The position numbers were made by a program, and so were the translations under genes. DNA of 33,706 bases from Bacteroides sp. CAG:709 (GTDB taxonomy: Bacteria; Bacteroidota; Bacteroidia; Bacteroidales; UBA932), in contig FR882191.1 in NCBI GenBank assembly GCA_000434935.1, forward strand, positions 5,712-39,417, read 5' to 3'. Below, one piece after another: positions 16,510 to 25,751 of the stretch. The notes under the pieces were generated by a model, which was not told the DNA's origin, did not search any database, and saw only the letters and a list, made by a program, of their open reading frames with translations. Each line of letters starts with the position of its first letter. The first letter of the stretch is position 1.

Positions 16510-18330
16510 ATGAAAAAGTTGATGATGGCCGCGGCGGCCTACCTTTGCGCCGTCTGCTGCTCTTCTCCCAGTCCGGAGGACCTGTCAATTGTCCCGCAGC
16601 CGGGCGCAATCTCGCTATCCGGCGGATGGTTCCGCACGGACAGCGCTGATTTCCGTGCGAATCCGATGGCCTGTGTCAACTTTGTCGATGACAAGTCAAT
16701 CCCAGCCGAGGGCTACAGGCTGACTGTCGGAAGACGGAAAATCACTGTGAACTGTTCAGATGAGGACGGAGCTTTCTACGCTGTCCAGACCCTGCTGCAG
16801 ATACTGACGGACAAGGGCCTGCCTTGTGTCAGGATTGAAGATGCTCCTCGCTTCCCTTACCGGGGATTCCATCTGGATGTTTCGAGACATTTTTTTCCTA
16901 AGGAGGAAATTTTCCTTCTGCTGGACCAGATGGCCCGCTACAAGATGAATTACTTTCACCTTCATCTGACAGACAACGGTGGATGGAGAGTGAAACTCGA
17001 CCGTTACCCTGAGCTTACAGCCAAAGGTTCCTTCCGCACGCAGAAAAGTTGGATCGAGTGGTGGGACAAGCAGGACAGACATTATCTTGACGAGGGTACT
17101 CCTAATGCCTATGGCGGTTATTACACCAAGGATGAGCTCCGGGAAATAGTAGAATATGCCGCTGCAAACCACATCGAGGTAATCCCCGAAATCGAATTCC
17201 CGGCACATTCCGATGCAGTTTTCATCTCCCATCCGGAGTTGTGCTGCAAGGGTAGGGCCTACACAAGCGGTGAATTCTGTGCCGGAAATCCGCAGACCTA
17301 CGAATTCTTTGAAAATGTCCTTGACGAGATAATGGAGGTCTTTCCTTCTGACTACATCCACATCGGAGGAGACGAGGCCCGCAAGAAGGAATGGCCTCTC
17401 TGCCCGAAATGCCGTGCCCTGATGGAACGGGAGGGCATCCCGGACTACGATGAACTCCAGTGCTATATGGTTGACAGGATTGAGGACTATCTCCACTCGA
17501 AGGGAAAGATAATGTGCGGCTGGGACGAAATCAGCAAAAACGAACTCTATCCTGAATCGGTGGTTTACTCCTACCGTGGTCAGGAATATGTCTCACAGGC
17601 AGCGAACAAGGGCCAGAAGGTAATATTCACCCCAGGGGCAGCCCTCTATTTCGACTGGTATCAGGACACTCCCCAGACTCAGCCCCGGGCAATGGTAGGA
17701 TATTCTCCAGTCAGAAAGGTCTACCTTATGGAACCTCTTGCCGACACCCCTCAGAAGGCTCTTTTCAATGAAGAGCTCATCCTGGGGAAGAGAATCGACA
17801 GGGAAATCGAATGGATTTGCTCAGAGGAGGCTGCCGGCAATCTTCTTGGAGTCCAGGGTTGTGCCTGGAGCGAGTTCATCGATGACTGTCAGCATCTGGA
17901 ATATATGGTCTTTCCTCGTCTTCTTGCAGTGGCGGAACTTGGCTGGACACCGTCACATCTGCGTGACTGGGACTCATTCAAACGCAGGATGAATGCTCAC
18001 GTTGTCTCTCTCCGTTCAATGGGTCTGAACTGCTATCCTCTCTCAGACAGGATTGACATCAGTTCCGTGGCATCATCGGGAAGCGCCCTGGTCAGCCTGG
18101 AATGTGAAAAATATCCGTCGGAAATCCGTTACACAACCGACGGAAGCACTCCTTGCTCTTCCTCTCCTCTCTACAAGAAGCCTTTCGAGGTGACTGAGCC
18201 CGTTCTTGTGAAAGCCTCCCGTTTTGAATCAGGCACTCCTCTGGGTGTGGACTCCCTTTTCGTGGGGACGGATTCTTCCATGGTTGAATATTTCCCTTAT
18301 GTAGAACCGGACCATTGGAAAAACCTATGA
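16510..18330 (+). CDS. GH20 beta-N-acetylhexosaminidase
   Basis: Removes terminal beta-linked GlcNAc or GalNAc by substrate-assisted catalysis. The catalytic pair is in HIGGDEARKKEW (D288, E289). Other family marks are the GH20b-type N-domain (SIVPQPGAISL; DGAFYAVQTLLQIL), RGFHLDVSRHFF, YFHLHLTDNGGWR, VIPEIEFPAHSDA and GVQGCAWSEF. The C-terminal region (RYTTDGSTPCSSSPLY) is the chitobiase/FN3-like module common in Bacteroidota. A signal peptide ends at about CAVCCSS; a lipoprotein is likely although the lipobox is not ideal. At 606 residues it has normal length. It starts 5 bases after the previous gene and overlaps the next by four bases (ATGA). It is the strongest substrate clue in the locus: the glycan probably contains beta-HexNAc. 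Confidence 0.94.
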   Translation: MKKLMMAAAAYLCAVCCSSPSPEDLSIVPQPGAISLSGGWFRTDSADFRANPMACVNFVDDKSIPAEGYRLTVGRRKITVNCSDEDGAFYAVQTLLQILTDKGLPCVRIEDAPRFPYRGFHLDVSRHFFPKEEIFLLLDQMARYKMNYFHLHLTDNGGWRVKLDRYPELTAKGSFRTQKSWIEWWDKQDRHYLDEGTPNAYGGYYTKDELREIVEYAAANHIEVIPEIEFPAHSDAVFISHPELCCKGRAYTSGEFCAGNPQTYEFFENVLDEIMEVFPSDYIHIGGDEARKKEWPLCPKCRALMEREGIPDYDELQCYMVDRIEDYLHSKGKIMCGWDEISKNELYPESVVYSYRGQEYVSQAANKGQKVIFTPGAALYFDWYQDTPQTQPRAMVGYSPVRKVYLMEPLADTPQKALFNEELILGKRIDREIEWICSEEAAGNLLGVQGCAWSEFIDDCQHLEYMVFPRLLAVAELGWTPSHLRDWDSFKRRMNAHVVSLRSMGLNCYPLSDRIDISSVASSGSALVSLECEKYPSEIRYTTDGSTPCSSSPLYKKPFEVTEPVLVKASRFESGTPLGVDSLFVGTDSSMVEYFPYVEPDHWKNL

Positions 18331-19796
18331 GGAAGATTCTGACCCTTCTCCTGCTTCTGCCCTTAGCTTTGTCCGCGGCCTCCGGCCGTGGGACCGACTA
18401 TGTCGTCGAAGTTGACCGCGGAGACGGCTTTGTGCCCGTAACGGTATATAAAGCCCTGAGTTCCGATTCTGCGGCTCATCACCCGGAAATCTGGAATGAC
18501 TGGAACAATTCCAAGGCCCTAAGAGACACGATGTCCATAGCCCTTGTGGAATGTCCCGGGGACTTTCCTCTCAGAGTCAGGGTCAGGCGCAGGGATGCCT
18601 TTTCAGATGTTCGCATCAGGCCAACTCATTACGGTATTGTTCCGGAAGTAGTTGACAACCACACGGTTGAATTTTTGGTTGATGAATATTCCCATAGAAA
18701 GATTTCGGTCGAATTTGACGACGACCGTGCAACGAACCTATTCCTGATTTGCAACATCCCCGACAGGGAGAAACCTTCTTTGGATGACCCTTCCGTGATT
18801 TACTACGGCCCTGGTGAACATCGCGAAGGGAAGGTGGTTCTCAAGCAGGGACAAACCCTGTATGTGGACTATGGTGCAGTACTTTATGCTGCTGTCGAGA
18901 TTCAGGGCAGCGACTGCAGAATCGCAGGCCACGGCATCATCACCGGAGCGGAACTCCCTCACACAGGTACCCAGTGGGCCAGCGGCGAACTGCTGATTGA
19001 GTGCAACAAGGACCGCAGTCCGGGAAGGAGGAATCTTGTCATAGAGGATGTTACCATTATAGATTCCCCTAGCTGGACGATTTCCGTTTACAATATGTCC
19101 GATGTCAGAATCGAGAATATCAACCTGGTCAACTGGATTCTGAACGGAGACGGGATCGATGTGGTCTGCTCCCGGGACGTGCTCCTGAAAGACTGCTTCC
19201 TGCGCTGCTATGATGACTGCATTACCCTGAAGGTCAGGCACAATGCAAAGCCTATGTCCGACCTTGAAAACATACGGATTGAAGGCTGCCTCATTTGGGC
19301 TGATTTTGCCAGGGGTGTGGTGATTGGCCCCGAGGCTGGAAATGAAGCGGTTTCATCCGGAGCAATCAGGAATTGCACGGTGTCTTCCTGCATATTCCTG
19401 GAACACAACACAATTGTACAGAAGGACGATGTCCGCGGTGCTTTCGCCATCCATCAGGTCAAATCTCCGGAATGGAAGGAAGGCAGACCACCGCAGATGC
19501 AGTCCATAGTGGCGGAAAACCTTTATTTCGACCATCTCAGACCCTGTTCGAGGGCAATCGTGATTGCACAGGATGAAAATTCTGTTCCGGGTTGTGTGAT
19601 GTCTGATGTGGAACTTTCCTATATTTGCATCGATGATGACGGAACTGCCGCTTCGGTTTTTGAAGCCAGGACTTTCCACAACAGGATTGACGGGTTGAAA
19701 CTCAGTCATTTGAAGAGGAACGGCAAATCTCTTTTTGCCACCCCGGATTCCTCCGTCGTCATCAAAGGAAACATTGACAACCTTGTTGTTGAATAA
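18327..19796 (+). CDS. Secreted right-handed beta-helix glycoside hydrolase (clan GH-N, GH28/GH49-like), paralogue of the gene at 14261
   Basis: Predicted endo- or exo-glycosidase of 489 residues. The ATG at 18327 overlaps the GH20 stop (ATGA) and gives a classical signal peptide (RKILTLLLLLPLALSAASG) without a lipobox, so it is probably periplasmic, unlike its lipoprotein paralogue. It shares the same blocks: HHPEIWNDWNNSK, IRPTHYGIVPEV, ISVEFDDDRAT, VIYYGPGEH, GHGIITGAELPHTGTQW, NGDGID (D275, D278) and YDDC (D296, D297), with ADFARGVVIGPE where polygalacturonases have GHG. It lacks the fimbrillin-like N-terminal region. It probably acts on the same backbone after import. Exact CAZy family uncertain. 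Confidence 0.78.
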   Translation: MRKILTLLLLLPLALSAASGRGTDYVVEVDRGDGFVPVTVYKALSSDSAAHHPEIWNDWNNSKALRDTMSIALVECPGDFPLRVRVRRRDAFSDVRIRPTHYGIVPEVVDNHTVEFLVDEYSHRKISVEFDDDRATNLFLICNIPDREKPSLDDPSVIYYGPGEHREGKVVLKQGQTLYVDYGAVLYAAVEIQGSDCRIAGHGIITGAELPHTGTQWASGELLIECNKDRSPGRRNLVIEDVTIIDSPSWTISVYNMSDVRIENINLVNWILNGDGIDVVCSRDVLLKDCFLRCYDDCITLKVRHNAKPMSDLENIRIEGCLIWADFARGVVIGPEAGNEAVSSGAIRNCTVSSCIFLEHNTIVQKDDVRGAFAIHQVKSPEWKEGRPPQMQSIVAENLYFDHLRPCSRAIVIAQDENSVPGCVMSDVELSYICIDDDGTAASVFEARTFHNRIDGLKLSHLKRNGKSLFATPDSSVVIKGNIDNLVVE

Positions 19797-19808
19797 TTGA
19801 TTATTACA

Positions 19809-22133
19809 ATGAACAGATTGAAAACTATTGCCGTGGCCGGAGTGACGCTCGGAACAATTTCAGGTTGCGGCACTGCCGTTGAACCGGCTCTCCCCTGTGA
19901 CAGTGCAGTGGAGAAAAGAATTGAAGCAATTTTAGGGAAGATGACCCTCGAGGAGAAGATTGGTCAGATGACACAGCTGACAATCGGGGTGATAATGGAC
20001 GAGGAAAGGGAACACCTTGTGCCCGAACTGATGGACACCGTCTTCGGAAAATACAAGGTCGGCTCAATTCTCAATGTCATCGGCAACAGCGCGCCCCGGA
20101 AGGAAAAATATGTCCGCATCATCTCCGAAATCCAGGAAAAATCACTGAAGGAAATCGGAATTCCGTGCCTCTACGGCCTGGACCAGATTCACGGTGCCTC
20201 CTACATAGCGGGAGCAACCCTTTTCCCTCAGGAAATCAATCTTGCGGCGACTTTCAGCAGAGGATATGCCGAGGATATGGGTCGGGTTACGGCCTACGAG
20301 ACCCGAGCCGCTTTGGTACCCTGGACTTTCTCTCCGGTGATGGACCTTGGCCGCGAACCTCTCTGGCCCAGGATGTGGGAGAGTTTCGGAGAGGATACCT
20401 ATCTCAACGCCGAACTTGCAAAGGCGACGGTGCACGGACTCCAGGGAGATGACCCCGGCAATGTGGACGGCAACCACATAGCGGCCTGCATCAAGCATTA
20501 TATGGCCTATGGAGTCCCTGTGTCCGGACAGGACCGGACCCCTTCGAAGGTCAGTGATGCCGAACTCAGGGAAAAATATTTCGAACCTTTCAAACAATGC
20601 ATCAGAAACGGAGCCCTTTCCCTGATGGTGAACTCCTCCTCCAACAACGGAGTGCCTTTCCATGCCAACCACAAGCTCCTGACAGTCTGGCTGAAGGAAA
20701 ATCTTGCCTGGGACGGGCTGATAGTGACGGACTGGAATGACATCAACAATCTCTACTACCGCGACAGAATTGCCACAAGCGAGAAGGATGCCGTCAGGCT
20801 GGCAATCAATGCCGGCATCGATATGGCAATGGTACCTTCAACCTGGAAATTCTGCATTGACCTGAAGGAACTTGTTGAAGAGGGGGCAGTGGGTATGGAC
20901 AGAATCGATGATGCAGTGCGTCGCGTTCTGAGGCTGAAAATGCGCCTGGGTCTTTTCGAGAATCCGGTATGGGACATTGACTGCTACACTGACTTCGCTT
21001 GTGAGGCATTCTCATCCAATGCCCTTGCAGCAGCCCTTGAGAGCGAGGTCCTGCTGAAGAACAACGGTGTGCTGCCTCTAAAGGGCACTGAAAGAATCCT
21101 TGTCTGCGGCCCGAATTCTAACTCTATGCGCTGTCTGAACGGTGGCTGGTCCTACACCTGGCAGGGAGATGCATCTGATGCCCACTCAAAGGATTACAAC
21201 ACGATTTACGAGGCTCTTTCCGGTCGTTTCCCCGGTCAGGTGACCTGGTGCCCGGGACTGGAGTATGCTCCTGAAAAGGGGGACAACTGGTACGAAGAAG
21301 GCGAGCCTGATTTCAAGACCCTGCTCGGGGCTGCTTCCGGAGCGGATGTCATTGTTGCCTGCGTTGGAGAAAGAAGTTACTGCGAGACACCCGGAAACTG
21401 GAAGGACCTGAACCTCTCTGCAAACCAGCAGGAACTGGTCAGGGTGCTTTCACGCACCGGAAAACCTGTTGTACTGGCCTACAGTGGAGGCCGTCCGCGG
21501 GTCATCCGTGAAATTGAGCCGCTTTCCGACGCGGTTGTAGCATTGATGCTCCCGGGAAATTATGGCGGAGATGCTTTCGCCTCCCTTGTCGCCGGAGATG
21601 TGAACTTCAGCGGAAAACTTCCTTTCACCTGGCCGAAGTACACGGCCGGATATGCTCCGTACGACTACAAGGTCTCCGAGAATGTGGCCACTATGGAAGG
21701 GGAGTACAACTATGACGCGAAGATGGATTCCCAGTGGCAGTTCGGTGATGGATTGAGCTACACTTCATTTGAATATTCATCCCTCTGTTGCGACAGGACG
21801 GAGTTCTCATCGGATGATGTCCTGACATTCACGGTCGATGTGAAAAATGTCGGAAACCGTGCCGGGAAGGAGGCAGTGCTGCTTTTCACAAGTGATATGT
21901 ACGCGAGCGAGGTCCCTGACGTGCGTCGTCTCAGGGCATTCGACAAGGTTGCCGTCGAACCGGGGCAAACTCAGAAGGTTACTCTCAGCGTCAAAGCCTC
22001 CGACCTTGCCTTTGTGGGCCAGGACGGCAGATGGCGTCTTGAGAAAGGTGATTTCCGTGTTGCCTGCGGTCCTCTCAGCCTGATTGTCAGATGCACTGAG
22101 GACAGAATCTGGGAAGAACCGGACATTCTTTGA
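19809..22133 (+). CDS. GH3 glycoside hydrolase, BoGH3B-like beta-glucosidase lipoprotein
   Basis: Exo-acting beta-glycosidase, most like the BoGH3B type of GH3 (established in Bacteroides xyloglucan use). The ATG at 19809 is preferred over the TTG at 19797 and gives a 774-residue protein with lipobox TISGC (Cys 20). Motifs: MTLEEKIGQMTQ, KHYMAYGVPVSGQDRTPS, NNGVPFHANHKLLT, the nucleophile in IVTDWNDINNL (D308), RIDDAVRRVLRLKMRLGLFE and the (alpha/beta)6 sandwich with GERSYCETPGNW. A C-terminal FN3-like domain begins near GDGLSYTSFEYSS. It starts 12 bases after the beta-helix gene stop. The sugar specificity cannot be read directly; beta-glucosidase is the default for this subgroup. Confidence 0.9.
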   Translation: MNRLKTIAVAGVTLGTISGCGTAVEPALPCDSAVEKRIEAILGKMTLEEKIGQMTQLTIGVIMDEEREHLVPELMDTVFGKYKVGSILNVIGNSAPRKEKYVRIISEIQEKSLKEIGIPCLYGLDQIHGASYIAGATLFPQEINLAATFSRGYAEDMGRVTAYETRAALVPWTFSPVMDLGREPLWPRMWESFGEDTYLNAELAKATVHGLQGDDPGNVDGNHIAACIKHYMAYGVPVSGQDRTPSKVSDAELREKYFEPFKQCIRNGALSLMVNSSSNNGVPFHANHKLLTVWLKENLAWDGLIVTDWNDINNLYYRDRIATSEKDAVRLAINAGIDMAMVPSTWKFCIDLKELVEEGAVGMDRIDDAVRRVLRLKMRLGLFENPVWDIDCYTDFACEAFSSNALAAALESEVLLKNNGVLPLKGTERILVCGPNSNSMRCLNGGWSYTWQGDASDAHSKDYNTIYEALSGRFPGQVTWCPGLEYAPEKGDNWYEEGEPDFKTLLGAASGADVIVACVGERSYCETPGNWKDLNLSANQQELVRVLSRTGKPVVLAYSGGRPRVIREIEPLSDAVVALMLPGNYGGDAFASLVAGDVNFSGKLPFTWPKYTAGYAPYDYKVSENVATMEGEYNYDAKMDSQWQFGDGLSYTSFEYSSLCCDRTEFSSDDVLTFTVDVKNVGNRAGKEAVLLFTSDMYASEVPDVRRLRAFDKVAVEPGQTQKVTLSVKASDLAFVGQDGRWRLEKGDFRVACGPLSLIVRCTEDRIWEEPDIL

Positions 22134-22137
22134 CTCT

Positions 22138-23301
22138 ATGCTCCCGTTCCCGCAACTCCGCCTGTGCGCTCTGCTGCTGTTGTCCCTGGTTCTTTTTCCG
22201 GGGGCATCCGTTGATCAGCCGTCCACGCCCGACGGGTTCTCCAGCCGTTGGACTGACCCGCTCTTCCGCTTTGGCCACCCCTATTACAGCCATCTTTTCA
22301 TCGACACGATCTACAAGGACAGCAACCCTCTGATTCCCTGTCAGAGCGTCTTTGACGTCAGAATCGCCGCCCGACTGGGCTTCCGCTATGTCGAAGCGAA
22401 TCTCCACCCTACGGCTACCCCCGGCAAGTACCTTGTCATTCACGGCTACAGGGGTATGCTCGGCTACCAGGTCGAGGACCTTGAAGGCAATTTCGCTCCC
22501 GAGGTGGTCATCAGCCAGACTCCTTTCGACACCCTGTGCACAAAGTACCGCTACCGTTCCTCAGATCCGCAATACCGCACCCCGATCACATCCCTCGAAG
22601 AATTTCTCCTCGAATGTCGCAGTTGTGGGGTTGCCCCTTTGATTCAGTATGTGGATGAAACCTCCCTGGAAATAATCCGCAGCATTATGGGCGACGACTA
22701 CATCCTCTACGGCGGTCGCAGAAACCTCGGGCACAAGGGAATGATAATGGAGTACAAGTCCTTTCCCACCGTTGGGGAAGTGGTGGAGCAATGCCGGTAT
22801 GTGGGAGCACCGTATATGTACTGTATGGGAAATGTCAGCGCATTTTCTGACGAACAGTTGAGGCAGATTGCTGCCGGAGCACATTCCCGCGGCTGTCATG
22901 TCGGTTTTGCAGGTTGCTACGAATCCCCGGAGACCTCCGCCCGCCTGTTTTCCCTCGGCTTCGATTTCTCTGCTTCCGGTTGGGACATCAATGAAATACG
23001 CCACGGCAATCTCTGCAACATTTCTCTTGAGAATAGTGTTTCCCTGGAACCCGGTGAACCCTTGAAACTCAAAAAGAAACGCCTGCCAGAACTTTTCCTT
23101 TCGGGAGCCAGCCTGAGAATCGCCTTCAAGGGAACCCTTCACATCAGGATGGGCAGTCACATCGACTCCGATTTCACAAGCGACGGCTCGACATCCATCC
23201 ACCTGAGTACATATTTCCTTAAAGACAGTCCCGATTTCAGCATACGCGCCGTCGATGCTGCGGAAATAACATATCTCACCTACAGGGTTTCTGAATTTTG
23301 A
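22138..23301 (+). CDS. Divergent glycerophosphodiester phosphodiesterase (GDPD)-like TIM-barrel protein
   Basis: Secreted protein of 387 residues. The ATG at 22138, four bases after the GH3 stop, gives a signal peptide (RLCALLLLSLVLFPGAS); the frame is open further upstream but overlaps GH3. The first half follows the GDPD pattern: a PENT-like start (PCQSVFDVRIAARLGFRYVE), EANLHPT where GDPD has ELDVHLT, LVIHG where GDPD has VVIHD, and TSLEEFLLECRSCGV matching the ipsLeevL block. Metal-site residues are altered: the ELD aspartate is Asn, and the ExK strand reads APLIQYVDE. About 90 C-terminal residues look like an added beta-sandwich. It may act on a different phosphodiester, be a binding protein, or be a non-phosphate TIM barrel. 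The fold call is moderately sure; activity is unknown. Confidence 0.55.
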   Translation: MLPFPQLRLCALLLLSLVLFPGASVDQPSTPDGFSSRWTDPLFRFGHPYYSHLFIDTIYKDSNPLIPCQSVFDVRIAARLGFRYVEANLHPTATPGKYLVIHGYRGMLGYQVEDLEGNFAPEVVISQTPFDTLCTKYRYRSSDPQYRTPITSLEEFLLECRSCGVAPLIQYVDETSLEIIRSIMGDDYILYGGRRNLGHKGMIMEYKSFPTVGEVVEQCRYVGAPYMYCMGNVSAFSDEQLRQIAAGAHSRGCHVGFAGCYESPETSARLFSLGFDFSASGWDINEIRHGNLCNISLENSVSLEPGEPLKLKKKRLPELFLSGASLRIAFKGTLHIRMGSHIDSDFTSDGSTSIHLSTYFLKDSPDFSIRAVDAAEITYLTYRVSEF

Positions 23302-23319
23302 TAATAAAATATACCGTAT

Positions 23320-25647
23320 ATGAAAGGATATAAAATACTACTTGCCGCATTCGCGGCACTGTTGCTCAATGTCGTACCTTCCCTCGCGCAGAAGACGCCT
23401 CGTCTGGGTAAAGACCCCGTGAAAAACATAGTGAAGGCTATGAGCCTTGAGGAAAAGGCTGCGCTTGTCTGCGGAACCTGGTCTGCCGGATATGCCGGTG
23501 ACGGGACTGTCGGAGGGAAGACCTTCGCGATGGTTGCCGGTGCAGCGGGAATCACGGAAGCTTTCGACAAGTACGGAATACCTCACACCGTGATGGCTGA
23601 CGGCCCTGCCGGACTGCGCATTGACCCTCTCAGAAAAGATGATGACAGGACATACTGGTGCACAGCCTTTCCAGTGGGGACGATGCTGGCGGCTACCTGG
23701 GATTCAGAATTGATTGAGGCCTGCGGCAGGGCAATGGGAAATGAAGTTCTGGAGTATGGCTGTGACGTCATCCTCGGACCGGGGCTGAACATCCACCGCA
23801 ATCCTATGTGCGGCAGAAACTTCGAGTACTATTCCGAAGATCCGGTGCTCAGCGGGAAATGTGCTGCGGCAATGATCCGGGGCATACAGTCCTGCGGCGT
23901 GGGGACCTCCGCAAAGCATTTCGCGGCGAACAACCAGGAATCCTGCCGTATCCAGAACAATGCTGTCGTGTCTCAGAGGGCTCTGAGGGAGATTTACCTC
24001 AAGAGTTTCGAGATTGCGGTCAAGGAGGGGAATCCGTGGAGCGTGATGTCTTCCTACAACCGTGTCAACGGCACCTATTCGATGGAAAGCCGCTTCCTGC
24101 TGACGGATGTTCTTCGGAAGGACTGGGGCTACAGGGGCATTGTGGTCTCAGACTGGTTCGGCAAGAGGGACACCCCTGCCCAGATTCACGCCGGAAATGA
24201 CCTTCTGATGCCGGGAGAACAGGCTCAGGTGGATGAAATCATTGCTGCGGTCCGCTCGGGGGCGCTTGCCGTGGAGGACCTTGACATCTGTGCCGGCAGG
24301 GTGCTGGAATATGTGCTCAAGACCCCTCATTTCAGGAAATATGCCTATTCGGATGCCCCTTCGCTTGAGCAGAATGCCAGGGTCAGTGCCTCAACTGCCT
24401 CAGACGGCATTGTCCTTCTGAAAAATGAAGACGGGGCATTGCCTCTGGCTGAGGGTGCCAATGTTTCCCTTCTGGGAGTGAACGCCTACGACGGAATCGT
24501 GGCCGGAATCGGTGCGGGTTTCGTGAACTCGTCCTACAAGGTGAATCTGGACGAGGGCCTGCGGAATGCCGGCTTCATCCTGAATCCGAAGACTGATGCG
24601 GTTTACAGAAGGTATATGGACTATTCCGAGGCTTTGCTCGGAGAGGAAAATTCCCGCAAGCATCTTGGTGACAGAACCTTCCCTGCCGAGGCTTTCCTCA
24701 GCGATGCATTTCTGGGGATGCGTGCGGCTGACAGCGACATTGCAGTCATCTCTTTCGGCCGTCTGAGCGGGGAGTACAATGACCGCTACACCAGGGATTT
24801 CTACCTTCACGAAGATGAACTGGACCTTCTGCGCAGGACCTGTGCCGCCTTCCATTCACGCGGCAGAAAGGTTGTCGTGGTGCTGAATGTCTGCGGAGTG
24901 GTCGAGACGGCGTCCTGGAAGGACCTTCCCGATGCAATCCTCGTGAACTGGCTCCCGGGTCAGGAACTTGGAAATGCCACTGCTGCAGTCCTTTCCGCTC
25001 AGGTGAACCCTTCGGGAAGACTCCCTATGACCTTCCCTCTGGATTACCGTGACCACCTTTCCTCAGAGAACTATCCTTTTGACTACACCTCAAAAAGAAG
25101 TGACTGGGAATATGATGCACCAGAGAGGAAAATCCGCAATCTTGGCTGGACGGAATACCTTGAGGGAGTGGATGTCGGCTACCGCTATTTCTGCACCAAA
25201 GCCCCTGAAAAGATATCCTTCCCTTTCGGCTTCGGCCTGAGTTACACTTCCTTCGAGTGGTCTGATGCAGCCCTCACCCGCAAGGGCAATGACTTTCGCG
25301 TGACCCTCAGGGTGACCAACACGGGTGACCGCCCGGGCAGGGATGTGGTGCAGCTCTATGCCTCCGCCCCGGAATCGGAGCTGTACAAGCCTGTGCGGGA
25401 GCTGAAGGCCTTTGCCAAGACACCTGTGCTTTCTCCTGGCTCTTCGGCAACCCTCGAGCTCACCTTCTCAGCCTACGACCTGGCATCCTTTGACGAATCC
25501 CTCTCTGCATTCGTGAGCCAGGAGGGCACATACACCTTCCAGCTGAACCGTGACGCCTCCACCATTGTCACAACCCTGCCGCTCACCCTGAAGAAGACCC
25601 TCCGCTGGCCTGTTACCCGGGCGGCACCTTCTTCCTCTTTGCGCTGA
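23320..25647 (+). CDS. GH3 glycoside hydrolase (second), with an altered C-terminal end
   Basis: Exo-beta-glycosidase of 775 residues with a cleavable signal peptide (LLAAFAALLLNVVPSLAQ). GH3 marks: MSLEEKAALVCG, MADGPAGLR, DVILGPGLNIHRNPMCGRNFEYYSEDP, AKHFAANNQE, the nucleophile in IVVSDWFGKRDT (D278) and SDGIVLLKNEDGALPL. The FN3-like domain (GFGLSYTSFEWSD; NTGDRPGRDVVQLYAS) is complete to about LTLKK. No PA14 insert is seen. It resembles the BglX-like GH3 group more than the BoGH3B-like one upstream, so the two are not a recent duplication. The last 10-15 residues (ending RAAPSSSLR) do not look like a GH3 end. They are read from the MFS remnant in another frame, so the native stop has been lost. 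The enzyme may still fold because only the extreme tail changed. Confidence 0.9.
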   Translation: MKGYKILLAAFAALLLNVVPSLAQKTPRLGKDPVKNIVKAMSLEEKAALVCGTWSAGYAGDGTVGGKTFAMVAGAAGITEAFDKYGIPHTVMADGPAGLRIDPLRKDDDRTYWCTAFPVGTMLAATWDSELIEACGRAMGNEVLEYGCDVILGPGLNIHRNPMCGRNFEYYSEDPVLSGKCAAAMIRGIQSCGVGTSAKHFAANNQESCRIQNNAVVSQRALREIYLKSFEIAVKEGNPWSVMSSYNRVNGTYSMESRFLLTDVLRKDWGYRGIVVSDWFGKRDTPAQIHAGNDLLMPGEQAQVDEIIAAVRSGALAVEDLDICAGRVLEYVLKTPHFRKYAYSDAPSLEQNARVSASTASDGIVLLKNEDGALPLAEGANVSLLGVNAYDGIVAGIGAGFVNSSYKVNLDEGLRNAGFILNPKTDAVYRRYMDYSEALLGEENSRKHLGDRTFPAEAFLSDAFLGMRAADSDIAVISFGRLSGEYNDRYTRDFYLHEDELDLLRRTCAAFHSRGRKVVVVLNVCGVVETASWKDLPDAILVNWLPGQELGNATAAVLSAQVNPSGRLPMTFPLDYRDHLSSENYPFDYTSKRSDWEYDAPERKIRNLGWTEYLEGVDVGYRYFCTKAPEKISFPFGFGLSYTSFEWSDAALTRKGNDFRVTLRVTNTGDRPGRDVVQLYASAPESELYKPVRELKAFAKTPVLSPGSSATLELTFSAYDLASFDESLSAFVSQEGTYTFQLNRDASTIVTTLPLTLKKTLRWPVTRAAPSSSLR

Positions 25648-25751
25648 TGTGTGTCCCATACCTGCTCATCATGTGGAAGCTGGTCCCTGAGACTACGGGC
25701 AAATCTCTTGAGGAGATAGAGCGCTACTGGCGGGACGCGGCCACGGACTAA
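25608..25751 (+). pseudogene. 3' remnant of an MFS sugar-porter gene
   Basis: Read in the frame ending at the TAA at 25749-25751, this stretch encodes GGTFFLFALMCVPYLLIM, then WKLVPETTGKSLEEIERYW. That is the last membrane helix plus the PETxGxSLEEIE signature that ends sugar:H+ symporters of the MFS. There is no start codon or upstream transporter sequence; going 5' the frame runs into the GH3 tail. About 48 codons of a gene usually near 450-500 codons long remain. Its left edge is approximate (25595-25618). Confidence 0.8.

Noticed and set aside
14261..19796. Calling the two beta-helix enzymes polygalacturonases and the locus a pectin PUL
   Set aside because: The GHG histidine motif is absent and no other pectin enzymes are present.
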